This document shows positions 8,795 through 18,352 of a DNA stretch of 64,000 nt, piece after piece. This DNA is from Flavobacterium chryseum. GTDB taxonomy: Bacteria; Bacteroidota; Bacteroidia; Flavobacteriales; Flavobacteriaceae. The notes under the pieces were generated by a model that did not search any database, was not told the DNA's origin, and was given only the letters and a program-made list of their open reading frames with translations. Within the stretch, counting starts at the first letter, position 1. Each line of letters starts with the position of its first letter. The stretch lies in contig NZ_SNWW01000001.1 in the NCBI RefSeq assembly GCF_004362015.1, forward strand, positions 669,288-733,287. Direction: 5' to 3'. Made by a program: the position numbers and the translations under genes.

Positions 8795-9564
8795 TATTTT
8801 TTTACTTTAAATGGATTTTTTAATCCTTTATATTCTTCAAGATCCGCTTTTAGAGATCCTACAGCAAGATCTGCTTTTATTCGAACCGGAACTTTATTGT
8901 CGTCATCTGTTATCCAGATTGTTAAGCTTTCTTTTTCTTTAAAAACTCTTCCTGTTTGTACCAATGGTTTAAACACCATTGTAGAAACGGTTCCAAATTT
9001 AGTTGTAATATCCTGAAGACCTATATATTTTAACTTAAATTTTGTGATTTCTTCATCAAAAAACATGTCGATTGTAATCGATTCTCCTGATTTTAATTTG
9101 TCAATATTAGGATGATTTCTCAAGTAATAAAATGAAGAAACAATATCCTGTACATTATTTGTAAGTACAATTGTTTTTTCTGTTTTACGTTTGTAGTCTT
9201 TGACTAAAACTCTGTTTTCGGCTGGGTTAAAAATTCCTTCCTGATCTTTTGTATAACCGCCTTCGTCAATTTTTCGGATATAACGATAGGGATCTCCGTT
9301 TTGCTTGTCAAAGTAACTTTCATATATGTCTTCAACTTTAAAGAAAAATTTAGACATACCTGTTGTGTAACCTTTACCAATGGCATGAAATACTTTTTTA
9401 TTACTAATTGTGGCGTCTTTAACTTCGAGTGTAGCGTAACCCGCATTTACAATTCCGTAGTGAATTCTAAATTTAAAATATTCTCCCACTCCGTAAGCGT
9501 CTTCTTTTTGAGAATCGAAGGCCAGTGTGGTCAGAATTAATATGATGAGAACTAATTTTTTCAT
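8794..9564 (-). CDS. DUF3108 exported protein
   Basis: I chose the ATG at 9564, which begins MKKLVLIILILTTLAFDSQ, a clean signal peptide. The longer frame to 9606 would add 14 residues that bury it. The mature protein (about 235 residues) has the DUF3108 pattern: FKFRIHYGIVNAGYATLEV near the start, KFFFKVEDIYESYFD, then VFKPLVQTGRVFKEKESLTIWITDDDNKVPVRI. DUF3108 proteins are predicted periplasmic beta-rich proteins without established activity. The gene overlaps tryptophan dioxygenase by one base and leads the DUF3108-kynA-M23 transcript. Confidence 0.85.
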   Translation of the reverse strand: MKKLVLIILILTTLAFDSQKEDAYGVGEYFKFRIHYGIVNAGYATLEVKDATISNKKVFHAIGKGYTTGMSKFFFKVEDIYESYFDKQNGDPYRYIRKIDEGGYTKDQEGIFNPAENRVLVKDYKRKTEKTIVLTNNVQDIVSSFYYLRNHPNIDKLKSGESITIDMFFDEEITKFKLKYIGLQDITTKFGTVSTMVFKPLVQTGRVFKEKESLTIWITDDDNKVPVRIKADLAVGSLKADLEEYKGLKNPFKVKK

Positions 9565-9630
9565 AGTACAATTTTTACATTTCATTATAAAGATAATTAA
9601 ATGCAAATTCTATTCCAAATGTACCAAAAC

Positions 9631-9663
9631 AAAAAAACTCAGTCAAGAAATGACTGAGTTTTT
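9631..9663. terminator. strong hairpin terminator between hppD and the DUF3108 gene
   Basis: AAACTCAGTCA pairs with TGACTGAGTTT around a 5-base loop, with A7 and T-rich flanks. It lies about 200 bases after the hppD stop and 67 bases before the DUF3108 start, so it may end hppD, or act as an attenuator of the downstream operon. Confidence 0.85.
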
Positions 9664-9744
9664 ATGCTATTAACTAACCAAAAAACTATAAATTATGAAA
9701 TTTATATCAATTAGAAGGAAACCACCCCTTCCGATTTGCGAGTG

Positions 9745-9752
9745 CAAAGATA
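9745..9752 (-). promoter_or_regulatory. -7 promoter box TATCTTTG upstream of the DUF3108-kynA-M23 operon
   Basis: On the minus strand TATCTTTG is followed by CACTCGC, the usual look of a Flavobacterium start region. No TTG or TTTG sits at the expected 17-23 bases upstream, so support is one element only. It precedes, rather than follows, the terminator at 9631-9663. Confidence 0.4.
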
Positions 9753-9861
9753 GATAGAAAGTTCAAAAAATAAATAGCAAAAGGCAAGTTTAACATAATA
9801 TTTGCATAAAAACCATCGTTTTACCGAGAATTCTTCGATTTAATGCAAAAATAATGCTTGT

Positions 9862-11022
9862 TTATAATGTACCTCTCAATTCTTGCTCTCTCTCAATTGA
9901 TTCAAAAAGGGCTTTAAAGTTACCTGCACCAAATCCTTTTGCGCCCATTCTTTGAATAATTTCAAAAAATAAAGTTGGTCTGTCCTGAACCGGCTTAGTA
10001 AATATTTGTAGTAAATAACCGTCTTCATCGGCATCGACCATGATGGCTAATTTTTCAATTTCATTAATATCTTCTTTCATCATATCCATATGAACTCCTA
10101 ATCTTTCCGGAATTGCCTGGTAATAAGTATGTGGTGGAGCTGATAAAAATTCAACACCTCTTGCTTTTAGTTCTGATACTGTTTTAATAATATCATCAGT
10201 CGCAATGGCGATATGCTGAATTCCAGGTCCGCCATAAAAGTCTAAATATTCTTCGATTTGAGATTTTTTCTTTCCTTCAGCAGGTTCATTGATTGGGAAT
10301 TTAATTCTTCCGTTTCCGTTAGACATTACTTTACTCATCAAAGCTGAATATTCAGTATTGATTTGTTTGTCATCAAAAGATAAGAAATTTACAAATCCCA
10401 TAACGTCTTCGTAAAATTTTACCCAGGTATTCATTTCATTCCAACCCACATTTCCAACCATATGATCAATATATTTTAATCCCGTTGGAGTAGGGTTATA
10501 ATCTGATTTCCATTCTTTATAACCTGGTAAGAAAATACCGTTGTAATTTTTTCTTTCTACAAAAATATGGACTGTTTCTCCGTAAGTATAAATTCCTGAA
10601 CGAACTACTTCTCCAAATTCGTCAGATTCAACCGTTGGTTCCATAAAAGAACGTGCGCCGCGTTTCATAGTTTCTTCATAAGCGCTTCTGGCATCTTCAA
10701 CCCAAAGTGCTGCAACTTTTACACCATCGCCGTGTTTTTTTAAGTGATCATTTATAGGAGAATCTCCATTTAATGGCGTAGTTAAAACAATTCTGATTTT
10801 ATCTTGTTTTAAAACATAAGATGCTTTGTCTTTTACTCCGGTTTCTAATCCTGCGTATGCTAATGACTGATATCCAAAAGCAGTTTTATAATAATGTGCT
10901 GATTGTTTTGCGTTTCCTACGTAGAATTCTACATAATCTGTTCCTAATAACGGAAGGAAATCTTGTGCTCCTTCGAAGATTTTTTCTAATCCGTATTCTA
11001 CTGATTTGATTTCTTTGCTCAT
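9862..11022 (-). CDS. hppD: 4-hydroxyphenylpyruvate dioxygenase
   Basis: 386 residues with two vicinal-oxygen-chelate halves. The C-terminal half carries the iron facial triad: H187 (DHMVGN), H270 (IQHIAIATDD) and E354 (LFFEIIQRMG). The C-terminal helix GFGAGNFKALFESIEREQ that closes the active site is typical. It converts 4-hydroxyphenylpyruvate to homogentisate in Tyr and Phe breakdown. HmgA, the next enzyme, is encoded upstream on the same strand with a four-helix bundle gene between. Length and motifs match the family fully. Confidence 0.96.
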   Translation of the reverse strand: MSKEIKSVEYGLEKIFEGAQDFLPLLGTDYVEFYVGNAKQSAHYYKTAFGYQSLAYAGLETGVKDKASYVLKQDKIRIVLTTPLNGDSPINDHLKKHGDGVKVAALWVEDARSAYEETMKRGARSFMEPTVESDEFGEVVRSGIYTYGETVHIFVERKNYNGIFLPGYKEWKSDYNPTPTGLKYIDHMVGNVGWNEMNTWVKFYEDVMGFVNFLSFDDKQINTEYSALMSKVMSNGNGRIKFPINEPAEGKKKSQIEEYLDFYGGPGIQHIAIATDDIIKTVSELKARGVEFLSAPPHTYYQAIPERLGVHMDMMKEDINEIEKLAIMVDADEDGYLLQIFTKPVQDRPTLFFEIIQRMGAKGFGAGNFKALFESIEREQELRGTL

Positions 11023-11103
11023 GATGTTTTAATTGAAATAGGTATAAATTAGAAAATTAGAAAATGTGCCTAAAAATGAAATTATTTTCTGAACACATTA
11101 TAA

Positions 11104-11469
11104 TTATCTTATTTTCTCATCTTGTTGTTCTATTGTTTTGTTTAAGATATGTGTTATTTCAGCCAATTCGTTTAGTAAGTCTTTGCAATTGGGATAATCC
11201 TTGCGGGTATCACAAAAGGACAGCCAATGTTTTGTTTCAGTTGCTTCTTTAACAGCGGTTTCGAATTTATCGATAAAAACTGCTTCACTTTCAGTATTCT
11301 CAGATTCTTTGATATTTGCTCCAATCGCTGTTCCGCATTTTAATAATTGATTTCCAATTAAAAACTTATTTTGTTTTTGCAGCTCACTTGTATAATTAAT
11401 AATGTTTACTGCGAAATCGAAAGTTTTACTTAGCAGATTACTGTCTGTGTATTTGGCTTGTAAATTCAT
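11104..11469 (-). CDS. four-helix bundle protein (S23 / 23S rRNA intervening-sequence type)
   Basis: 121 residues with the family pattern: LLSKTFDFAVNIINY, NQLLKCGTAIGANIKESENT, then FETAVKEATETKHWL and a last helix ending in a charged tail. Relatives occur inside 23S rRNA intervening sequences and, in Bacteroidetes, as free-standing genes of unknown function; the fold is a small pentameric four-helix bundle. It sits between hmgA and hppD on the same strand, with 81 and 141 bases of AT-rich spacer that carry short TTAGAAAATTAG repeats, so it looks like an inserted mobile passenger and not a pathway gene. No rRNA is nearby. Confidence 0.85.
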   Translation of the reverse strand: MNLQAKYTDSNLLSKTFDFAVNIINYTSELQKQNKFLIGNQLLKCGTAIGANIKESENTESEAVFIDKFETAVKEATETKHWLSFCDTRKDYPNCKDLLNELAEITHILNKTIEQQDEKIR

Positions 11470-11610
11470 TGTCGGCTTATTAGAAAATTATAGAATGTTT
11501 CAAGATAGTCTTTGTAGTTCAAGATTTAAAACCTATAAACTACAATATATTGGCGTTTAAAATATTAAAAAATGGCGTATATAAAAATTGATTCATTCTG
11601 CATTAACTAA

Positions 11611-12768
11611 TTATTCACACCAGGAGTTATAATACTGGCCATCGTCGAGACCCATTGCTTCTTCAGTAACCATTAATGGTCTGAAAGTATCGACCATAAC
11701 AGCCAATTCGTGGGTTTCTGTGTGACCAATGCTGCGCTCCATTGCACCCGGCGCAGGACCATGCGGAATTCCTTTTGGGTGTAATGTAATATGACCTTGT
11801 TCTATATTGTTTCGGCTCATGAAATCGCCGTCAACATAATATAAAACTTCGTCAGAATCTATATTGCTGTGATTGTAGGGTGCTGGAATTGCTTTTGGGT
11901 GATAATCGTAAAGTCTTGGACAAAACGAACAAACAACAAAAGTTGCTGTTTCAAAAGTTTGGTGAACTGGCGGCGGTTGGTGAACACGACCTGTAATAGG
12001 TTCGAAGTTATGAATAGAAAATCCGTAAGGGAAATTATATCCGTCCCAACCCACAACATCAAAAGGATGTGTAGCATAAACCACTTCGTGAATCATGCCT
12101 TCTTTTTTAATTTTAATCAAAAAATCGCCTTTTTCGTCGTGCGTTTCCAGTTCGTTTGGCAAAATAAAATCGCGTTCACAAAAAGGGGAATGCTCTAAAT
12201 GTTGACCAGACTGGTTTTTATAACGTTTTGGAGTATAAAATGGAGCAAAAGATTCTACATAAAAAAGTCGGTTTTCTTCTGTCTCAAATTCTATTTGATA
12301 AATAATGCCTCTTGGAATAATTAAATAATCACCATATTCAAAAGGAATATTTCCTAACATGGTTCTCAGTTTTCCTTTTCCTTTATGAATGAAAAGCATT
12401 TCATCGGCATCGGCATTTTTGTAGAAATAATTTCGAAGCGATTCTTTTGGAGCCGCTAATCCTATAATACAATCTTTATTAACCAGCATCGCTTTGCGGC
12501 TGTCTAAAAAGTCGTTTTCAGGTTTTAATTCAAAACCTTTAAAAAGCAAAGATTTTATATTTTTTCCGATTGCAATTTTTGGTTCAACCGAATATGATTT
12601 TAGAATTTCTTTTACCTGCGTTGGTCTGTGAACATGATAAGATAATGAAGAATGTCCGTGAAAACCTTCGGTTCCAAACAATTGTTCATAGTAAAAACCT
12701 CCCGTAGGTTTTTCGAATTGAGTGTGTCTTTTTTGAGGAAAATCTCCAATTTTATGATATAATGGCAT
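11611..12768 (-). CDS. hmgA: homogentisate 1,2-dioxygenase
   Basis: 385 residues of the cupin-fold HGO family, somewhat shorter than the roughly 430-residue classical enzymes. It opens homogentisate to maleylacetoacetate. The N-terminus shows GFYYEQLFGTEGFHGHSSL. The central cupin has GDYLIIPRGIIYQIEF. The iron site region is HPKGIPHGPAPGAMERSIG with THELAVMVDTFRPL after it. It is the first gene of the hmgA-S23-hppD run. Its 5' gap holds repeats of the TTAGATAATTTG type. I see no maleylacetoacetate isomerase or fumarylacetoacetase in the window. Confidence 0.93.
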   Translation of the reverse strand: MPLYHKIGDFPQKRHTQFEKPTGGFYYEQLFGTEGFHGHSSLSYHVHRPTQVKEILKSYSVEPKIAIGKNIKSLLFKGFELKPENDFLDSRKAMLVNKDCIIGLAAPKESLRNYFYKNADADEMLFIHKGKGKLRTMLGNIPFEYGDYLIIPRGIIYQIEFETEENRLFYVESFAPFYTPKRYKNQSGQHLEHSPFCERDFILPNELETHDEKGDFLIKIKKEGMIHEVVYATHPFDVVGWDGYNFPYGFSIHNFEPITGRVHQPPPVHQTFETATFVVCSFCPRLYDYHPKAIPAPYNHSNIDSDEVLYYVDGDFMSRNNIEQGHITLHPKGIPHGPAPGAMERSIGHTETHELAVMVDTFRPLMVTEEAMGLDDGQYYNSWCE

Positions 12769-13089
12769 GCCTTTTCAATTAGATAATTTGTAAATTAGAT
12801 AATTCGAAAAATTTGAATTGAACGCACAAATAATCAGCTAAAAATATAGCTGCATAATGAGTTTCAATTCGTTGGTTTTATTCAGGATTTCTCTTAATGA
12901 GGAATTGAAGATACTCTAATAAACCTGTCCATTTTGTTTTCATTACAACAAATATCGTAATTTTTATTTATTTAAATTACAAATTATATTTTTTATAACC
13001 ATTAAAAATAGGTTAAAGTTTTTTATAATGCCAATAAGCTGTGAAAAACCATTTCGTTTTATGAAATAATTTCTGAATATAATTGTGGG
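12769..13089. other. intergenic region upstream of hmgA, downstream of the patatin gene
   Basis: 320 bases, very AT-rich. Near hmgA there are two copies of an ATTAGATAATT-like phrase (12779-12810). No ORF, hairpin terminator or convincing promoter was found in the rest. Confidence 0.5.
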
Positions 13090-15432
13090 CTAAAATAAAA
13101 ACCCGATGCTAAACCAAGTATAACTTTTTGACATTTCAGGAGACCATGAATGCTTAACTTCGATTGGGCCAATAATAGTTTCTAATCCGTAGCCCATTGC
13201 ATAACCAGTATATTTGGGCATTGAGATCCAGTCTACAGTTGTAAAAATATCATCGCCTAAGTTGGCATAATTAGCCGAAAGGTTGATGTGATTTTTTTTG
13301 AATATTTCGTAATCAAGAGTTATGGCTGTTTTAATATAGCTGTTTCCGGAAATACTTAAAAAATCATATCCATAAAAATAATTGAAATTGTTGATTTTAC
13401 TGTAGCCATAACCGCCAAATATATAATCAAAAAACGGAACACTGTCGCTGCCAATATTAAATCCGGCATCGGCCTCAATTTTCATAGTAGCTTTTCTGAA
13501 CAAGGTGTTTGCAAAGGCAATTTCGGCTTTGGCTGTCGAAAAGGGTTTGAATTTCTTAGTATAATCAGATGATGCTAAGTAGGTCTGCACATCTGTAGAG
13601 AAATATAAACCAGAATGAGGAAAAGTTTTCTTGTCGAAAGAGTCGTATTTTAAATAGCCAAAAACACTAAAATAGCTGCTTTTTTCAATAATGTTGTCAC
13701 TGTTAGAAAGTGTTGGCGAATTTATTTTAAGGTATTTATATTCCAATCCACCGCCCATTAAAAATTTTTGCACAAAAATGGTTTGAAAATAAGCTTGATT
13801 TGTCAAGTCTAAAAAGTCAACATTAATCAAATTTCCGGTTGGAGTTTCTGAAATTAAACTTCTAAAACTATTTGTAACGTTTCGGTTGAACTGATTTAAT
13901 CTCGAACGAAATCCAAAACTGATATTAAAACCATTTTCTACGTAATAATTCAAATCATACCTAAAATTATCCCCCAGAATAATATCTAATGAGGTAACAT
14001 CATTTTTTAAGAATGTTTTTTTATGAGTAAGATTTAATAAAATAGCACTTTTGTAAAGTCCGTCATAGTGCAGACCAAGTTTTAAATAAGTATGTGTAGG
14101 ATTTTCTCTCAGAACCAAATCCAAATCATCATCGTTCCCATTTGGCTCTAAACGATAGGAAATAGCACTAAAGTTTTGAGTTGCATCCAGATTATTCATA
14201 CCTGCTTTAAGATCGTTGTAGGTAATTGTACTTCCCGGTTTAAAACGGAGTTTTCCACGAATATATTCTCTTGTGTAATTGTTTAGTGGATCACTGTTTA
14301 TTTTTTTGATAGTGATGGTATCATTGCTTATTTTTAGTTTTGGCTTTTTATAAAAAGTAGTTTCGTTTGACAGCGTTTTTAATTTTTCATAAACAGCAAA
14401 AGCGGCTTCTTCACCTTTTCGTATTATTTCTTCGCCTTTGTCAAACGAAATAACGCCATAATCACGAATGTCCGGCTTTATGTAAACATCAGTATCTTTT
14501 ACTTTGCTTTTCATTTTATCAATCGACTGGAGATTGGTAATCTGAACTAATATTCTGGTTGCATTTTTCAGGTTTTTTCGTTTCATCAAATCATCCTGAA
14601 CGTCAACTCCAATAATAATATCGGCGCCAAGATCGCGAACTTCTTTTATGGGATAATTATTAACAACGCCACCATCGACCAATAATTTTCCGTCTATTTC
14701 AACAGGAGTAAACAGGGAAGGAAAAGCGGCACTTGCCATCATAGCCTGAACGAGATTTCCTTTGTTTAACAAAACTTCCTCGCCGGTTTCAATGTTAGTA
14801 CCAATGCATAAAAATGGCGTTGGTAATTTATTAAAGTCCCGAACATGTCGAACATTACGGGTTAGGCTGCTCAATAAATTATAATTGTACATTCCTTTTG
14901 AAAGTGCTTCGGGAATACCTACTCTGAAATTACTAAATGGCAAAACAATGGCATATAATTCATCATTTTTTTTGCCGTAAAAGTTTTTAGACGAACGCGG
15001 AATATAATCATTTATAAGATCATCAAAATTGGTTTGTTTAAAAATAGAATCTATTTGAGATGCATTATAGCCAGAAGCATAAAGTCCTCCAATGATAGAT
15101 CCCATACTTGTTCCGCCAATATAATCGATTTTAATTCCGGCTTCTTCCAAAACTTTAAGTACACCAATATGGGCAAATCCTTTCGCCCCTCCGCCACTTA
15201 AAACCAAACCAATTTTTGGTCTTTTAACACTGTCTTTTTTTATTTCTTGCGAAAATGTGAGATGTACGTTAAAAAATACAAGTGCAAAAAGTAACATCTG
15301 CACACTTGAGATAGCATTAGAAAGCTGCGATAAGGATTTTTTTTCCTGAAAAAAAGCAGAAACTATGGAAGCTTCTTTATTAGAAACAGAGAAAAATCGC
15401 TTATTCGGAATGGAAGACTGAAATAGGCGCAT
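13090..15432 (-). CDS. patatin-like phospholipase with BamA-type outer-membrane barrel (PlpD-like)
   Basis: Up to 780 residues. The patatin domain (about 72-330) has the oxyanion GGGAKG, the nucleophile elbow GGTSMGS (S109) and the dyad Asp in VDGG (D253). A POTRA-like segment and a C-terminal surface-antigen/BamA barrel follow (about 450-780), ending in an aromatic Phe. This is the layout of type Vd PlpD proteins that place a lipase at the cell surface or periplasm. The signal peptide MLLFALVFFNVHLTFSQ begins at residue 46, so translation may start at 15297; the upstream 45 residues look poorly protein-like. The ATG at 15432 lies 9 bases after the uvrC stop and has a typical AT-rich leader, so I leave the longer span. 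Confidence 0.87.
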   Translation of the reverse strand: MRLFQSSIPNKRFFSVSNKEASIVSAFFQEKKSLSQLSNAISSVQMLLFALVFFNVHLTFSQEIKKDSVKRPKIGLVLSGGGAKGFAHIGVLKVLEEAGIKIDYIGGTSMGSIIGGLYASGYNASQIDSIFKQTNFDDLINDYIPRSSKNFYGKKNDELYAIVLPFSNFRVGIPEALSKGMYNYNLLSSLTRNVRHVRDFNKLPTPFLCIGTNIETGEEVLLNKGNLVQAMMASAAFPSLFTPVEIDGKLLVDGGVVNNYPIKEVRDLGADIIIGVDVQDDLMKRKNLKNATRILVQITNLQSIDKMKSKVKDTDVYIKPDIRDYGVISFDKGEEIIRKGEEAAFAVYEKLKTLSNETTFYKKPKLKISNDTITIKKINSDPLNNYTREYIRGKLRFKPGSTITYNDLKAGMNNLDATQNFSAISYRLEPNGNDDDLDLVLRENPTHTYLKLGLHYDGLYKSAILLNLTHKKTFLKNDVTSLDIILGDNFRYDLNYYVENGFNISFGFRSRLNQFNRNVTNSFRSLISETPTGNLINVDFLDLTNQAYFQTIFVQKFLMGGGLEYKYLKINSPTLSNSDNIIEKSSYFSVFGYLKYDSFDKKTFPHSGLYFSTDVQTYLASSDYTKKFKPFSTAKAEIAFANTLFRKATMKIEADAGFNIGSDSVPFFDYIFGGYGYSKINNFNYFYGYDFLSISGNSYIKTAITLDYEIFKKNHINLSANYANLGDDIFTTVDWISMPKYTGYAMGYGLETIIGPIEVKHSWSPEMSKSYTWFSIGFLF

Positions 15433-15441
15433 AAAAATTTG

Positions 15442-17235
15442 CTAATTGGTTTTGTAAAAGTCGACAATTTTTTTGGCTTTTGATACTCCCACAACATCAG
15501 ATATTTCTTTTTCTGTAGCCAATTTTAATCTTTTAACACTTTTAAAATGTTGTATTAATATAAGCATGGTTTTTTCGCCAATGCCAGGTATACTTTCTAC
15601 AGACGAATTAAGCGCTGCTTTGCTACGTTTGTCCCTGTGAAAAGTAATACCAAATCGGTGTGCTTCGTTTCGTAATTGCTGAATAACTTTTAAAGTTTCA
15701 GATTTTTTATCAAGGTATAATGGTATCGAATCTCCGGGATAAAACAATTCTTCAAGACGTTTTGCAATTCCGATAATCGCAATTTTCCCACGCAATTCTA
15801 AAGCATCAATACTTTTTAAAGCCGCAGATAATTGTCCTTTTCCACCGTCAATAATAATTAATTGCGGCAATGGCTCATTTTCATCCAGTAATCTTTTGTA
15901 GCGGCGATATACAATTTCGGTCATCGAGGCAAAATCGTCAGGACCTTCTACCGTTTTTACATTAAAATGGCGATAATCTCTTTTGCTTGCTTTTCCATCT
16001 TTAAAAACCACACAAGCGGCAACAGGATTTGTTCCCTGAATATTCGAGTTATCAAAACATTCTATATGTCGCGGCTCAACGGGCAAACGTAAATCTTTTT
16101 GCATTTGCGCCATGATTCGGTTTACATGTCGGTCCGGATCTACAATTTGCAATTGTTTTAGTTGCTCAATTCTGTAAAATTTCGCATTTCGAATCGATAA
16201 ATCCAGGATTTGTTTTTTATCGCCAAGTTGCGGAATTGTTACTTTTATATTTTCGCCCAAATCAACTTCAAACGGAATAATAATTTCTTTTGATAATAAA
16301 TGAAAACGTTCACGAAGTTCAATAATCGCTAATTCTAGCAATTCCTCGTCAGTTTCGTCAAGCTTTTTCTTGATTTCTAAAGTGTGCGAACGAATTATCG
16401 ATCCGTGTGATATCTGTAGAAAGTTGACATAAGCCGCACTTTCATCAGAAACAATCGAAAAGACATCGATGTTCGTGATTTTCGGATTTACAATTGTTGA
16501 TCGCGATTGATAATTCTCGAGTATGCCTATTTTTTCTTTGATTTTTTGCGCTTCTTCAAATTGCAAATCCTGCGCATATTGATTCATCAAACGCTTAAAA
16601 TCTTTCATGCTTTCTTTAAAATTTCCTTTCAGAATTTCGCGAATAGCATCAACCTGTCTCTGATAATCTTCAAAAGATTCTAAACCTTCGCAAGGGCCTT
16701 TGCAATTGCCAATATGATATTCCAGGCAAACCTTAAATTTTCCTGCTCTGATATTTGATTCACTCAAATCATAATTGCAAGTTCGTAAAGGGTACAATTC
16801 TTTAATTAAATCCAAAATAGTATACACCATTTTGAAATTAGTATACGGACCGTAATATTCAGAACCGTCTTTGATCATTCGTCGGGTTAAGAATATTCTC
16901 GAAAAAGGTTCTTTTTTGATGCAAATCCAAGGATAACTTTTATCATCGCGTAGCAACACATTATAACGCGGCTGCAAGGTTTTGATTAAATTGTTTTCCA
17001 GTAAAAGAGCATCCGTTTCAGTAGGAACAACAATATGTTTTATGGTTACGATTTTCCGAACCAGAACATTTGTTTTTCTTGTATCATGAATTTTATTGAA
17101 GTAGGAAGAGACTCTTTTTTTTAAGTTTTTTGCTTTTCCAACATACAATATTTTATCGTCTTTATCGTAATATTGATACACGCCGGGATTATCCGGTAAG
17201 GTTTGAATTTGAAGTTCTAAAGACGGTTTTTGCAT
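15442..17235 (-). CDS. uvrC: excinuclease ABC subunit C
   Basis: I use the ATG at 17235 (MQKPSLELQIQ), as 13 more upstream residues are not family-like. About 597 residues. The GIY-YIG nuclease domain is at the N-terminus (NPGVYQYYDKDDKILYVGKA), with the UVR motif (QFEEAQKIKEKIGILENY) mid-protein. The RNase H-like 5'-incision domain holds CFDNSNIQGTNPVA and IIDGGKGQL, and helix-hairpin-helix repeats end the protein (SIPGIGEKTMLILIQHF). It makes the dual incision in nucleotide-excision repair with UvrA and UvrB, which are not in the window. The patatin gene follows 9 bases after its stop. Confidence 0.96.
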   Translation of the reverse strand: MQKPSLELQIQTLPDNPGVYQYYDKDDKILYVGKAKNLKKRVSSYFNKIHDTRKTNVLVRKIVTIKHIVVPTETDALLLENNLIKTLQPRYNVLLRDDKSYPWICIKKEPFSRIFLTRRMIKDGSEYYGPYTNFKMVYTILDLIKELYPLRTCNYDLSESNIRAGKFKVCLEYHIGNCKGPCEGLESFEDYQRQVDAIREILKGNFKESMKDFKRLMNQYAQDLQFEEAQKIKEKIGILENYQSRSTIVNPKITNIDVFSIVSDESAAYVNFLQISHGSIIRSHTLEIKKKLDETDEELLELAIIELRERFHLLSKEIIIPFEVDLGENIKVTIPQLGDKKQILDLSIRNAKFYRIEQLKQLQIVDPDRHVNRIMAQMQKDLRLPVEPRHIECFDNSNIQGTNPVAACVVFKDGKASKRDYRHFNVKTVEGPDDFASMTEIVYRRYKRLLDENEPLPQLIIIDGGKGQLSAALKSIDALELRGKIAIIGIAKRLEELFYPGDSIPLYLDKKSETLKVIQQLRNEAHRFGITFHRDKRSKAALNSSVESIPGIGEKTMLILIQHFKSVKRLKLATEKEISDVVGVSKAKKIVDFYKTN

Positions 17236-17371
17236 TCTGTTTTGTTTCTGAAGATGTCTGAAAAGCGTTGTCAAAAATCATTCCGATTTTCTTTGGTATA
17301 CTTAACGTTGATTTAGTTTCAAATTTACGAAATCAAAAGAATAATTTCTATATTTAGATTTTATAATTCTT

Positions 17372-18352
17372 ATGAAAAATAACAAGCCCATGATTATTTT
17401 TGGCGAATCAGTTTTGCCAGGAGAAAATAGAACGATAAACGTTGAAATTGCCCGACTTCACACGACAACAAAACTTAATATTCCGGTTATTGTGCGGCGT
17501 TCCAAGCTTGACGGACCTGTGGTTTTGTTCTCAGCAGGAATTCACGGAGATGAAATAAACGGAGTAGAGATTGTACGTCAGCTTATTAGTAAAAAAATAA
17601 ACCGCCCAGTTCGCGGAACCATTATTTGTATTCCAATTATCAATATTTATGGTTTTGTAAATAAATCTCGTGAGTTTCCGGACGGCCGGGATTTAAACAG
17701 AGTTTTTCCGGGAAGTAAAAAAGGCTCTTTAGCGAGTCGTTTTGCGTTTCATATCGTGGCAGAAATTTTACCAATTTTAGATTATGCAGTCGATTTTCAT
17801 GCCGGAGGAGCCAGTCGTTTTAATGCTCCGCAAATTAGAATCACCGAAAATAATCCTGAGTTAAAACTTTTGGCAGATGTTTTTAATGCACCATTTACAT
17901 TATATTCTAAAAATATCAGCGGTTCTTTCAGAAATACATCCGAAAAAGCAAATGTAAAAATGCTGCTTTTTGAAGGCGGAAAATCATTAGACATAAATAA
18001 TGTAATTGCAAATGAAGGTGTGATGGGAGTGAAGCGTTTGCTGCATTATTTAAATATGCTCGATCCAAATCAAATTGTTGAAGAAGCAGAAGATCCTACA
18101 ATTTATATCAAAAACTCTGTTTGGCTGCGCGCAAAATGTTCCGGTTTATTGCACGATTATAATATGATTAGCCGTTTTGTAACCAAAGGAACTATTTTGG
18201 CCATTATTACAGATCCGTTTGGTAAATTCGAACAAAAAGTAAAAGCGCCTCACGACGGATTTGTCATCAATGCCAATCATTCGCCAATTGTTTATGAAGG
18301 CGATGCCATTTATCATATGTCTAAAAATAATCCTGAAGATGCCATCGAATAA
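17372..18352 (+). CDS. succinylglutamate desuccinylase/aspartoacylase-family zinc deacylase
   Basis: 326 residues. The zinc carboxypeptidase-like fold is shown by GIHGDEINGVEIV (His and Glu ligands), GRDLNRVFPGS and VDFHAGGAS (third ligand His). A C-terminal beta domain (SGLLHDYNMISRFVTKG) looks like the swivelling lid of the family. Members remove acyl groups from small acyl-amino acids or related compounds; the substrate here is unknown. The last 14 bases overlap the start of the 5-formyl-THF cyclo-ligase gene, so the two are co-translated. It is divergent from uvrC. Confidence 0.88.
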   Translation: MKNNKPMIIFGESVLPGENRTINVEIARLHTTTKLNIPVIVRRSKLDGPVVLFSAGIHGDEINGVEIVRQLISKKINRPVRGTIICIPIINIYGFVNKSREFPDGRDLNRVFPGSKKGSLASRFAFHIVAEILPILDYAVDFHAGGASRFNAPQIRITENNPELKLLADVFNAPFTLYSKNISGSFRNTSEKANVKMLLFEGGKSLDINNVIANEGVMGVKRLLHYLNMLDPNQIVEEAEDPTIYIKNSVWLRAKCSGLLHDYNMISRFVTKGTILAIITDPFGKFEQKVKAPHDGFVINANHSPIVYEGDAIYHMSKNNPEDAIE

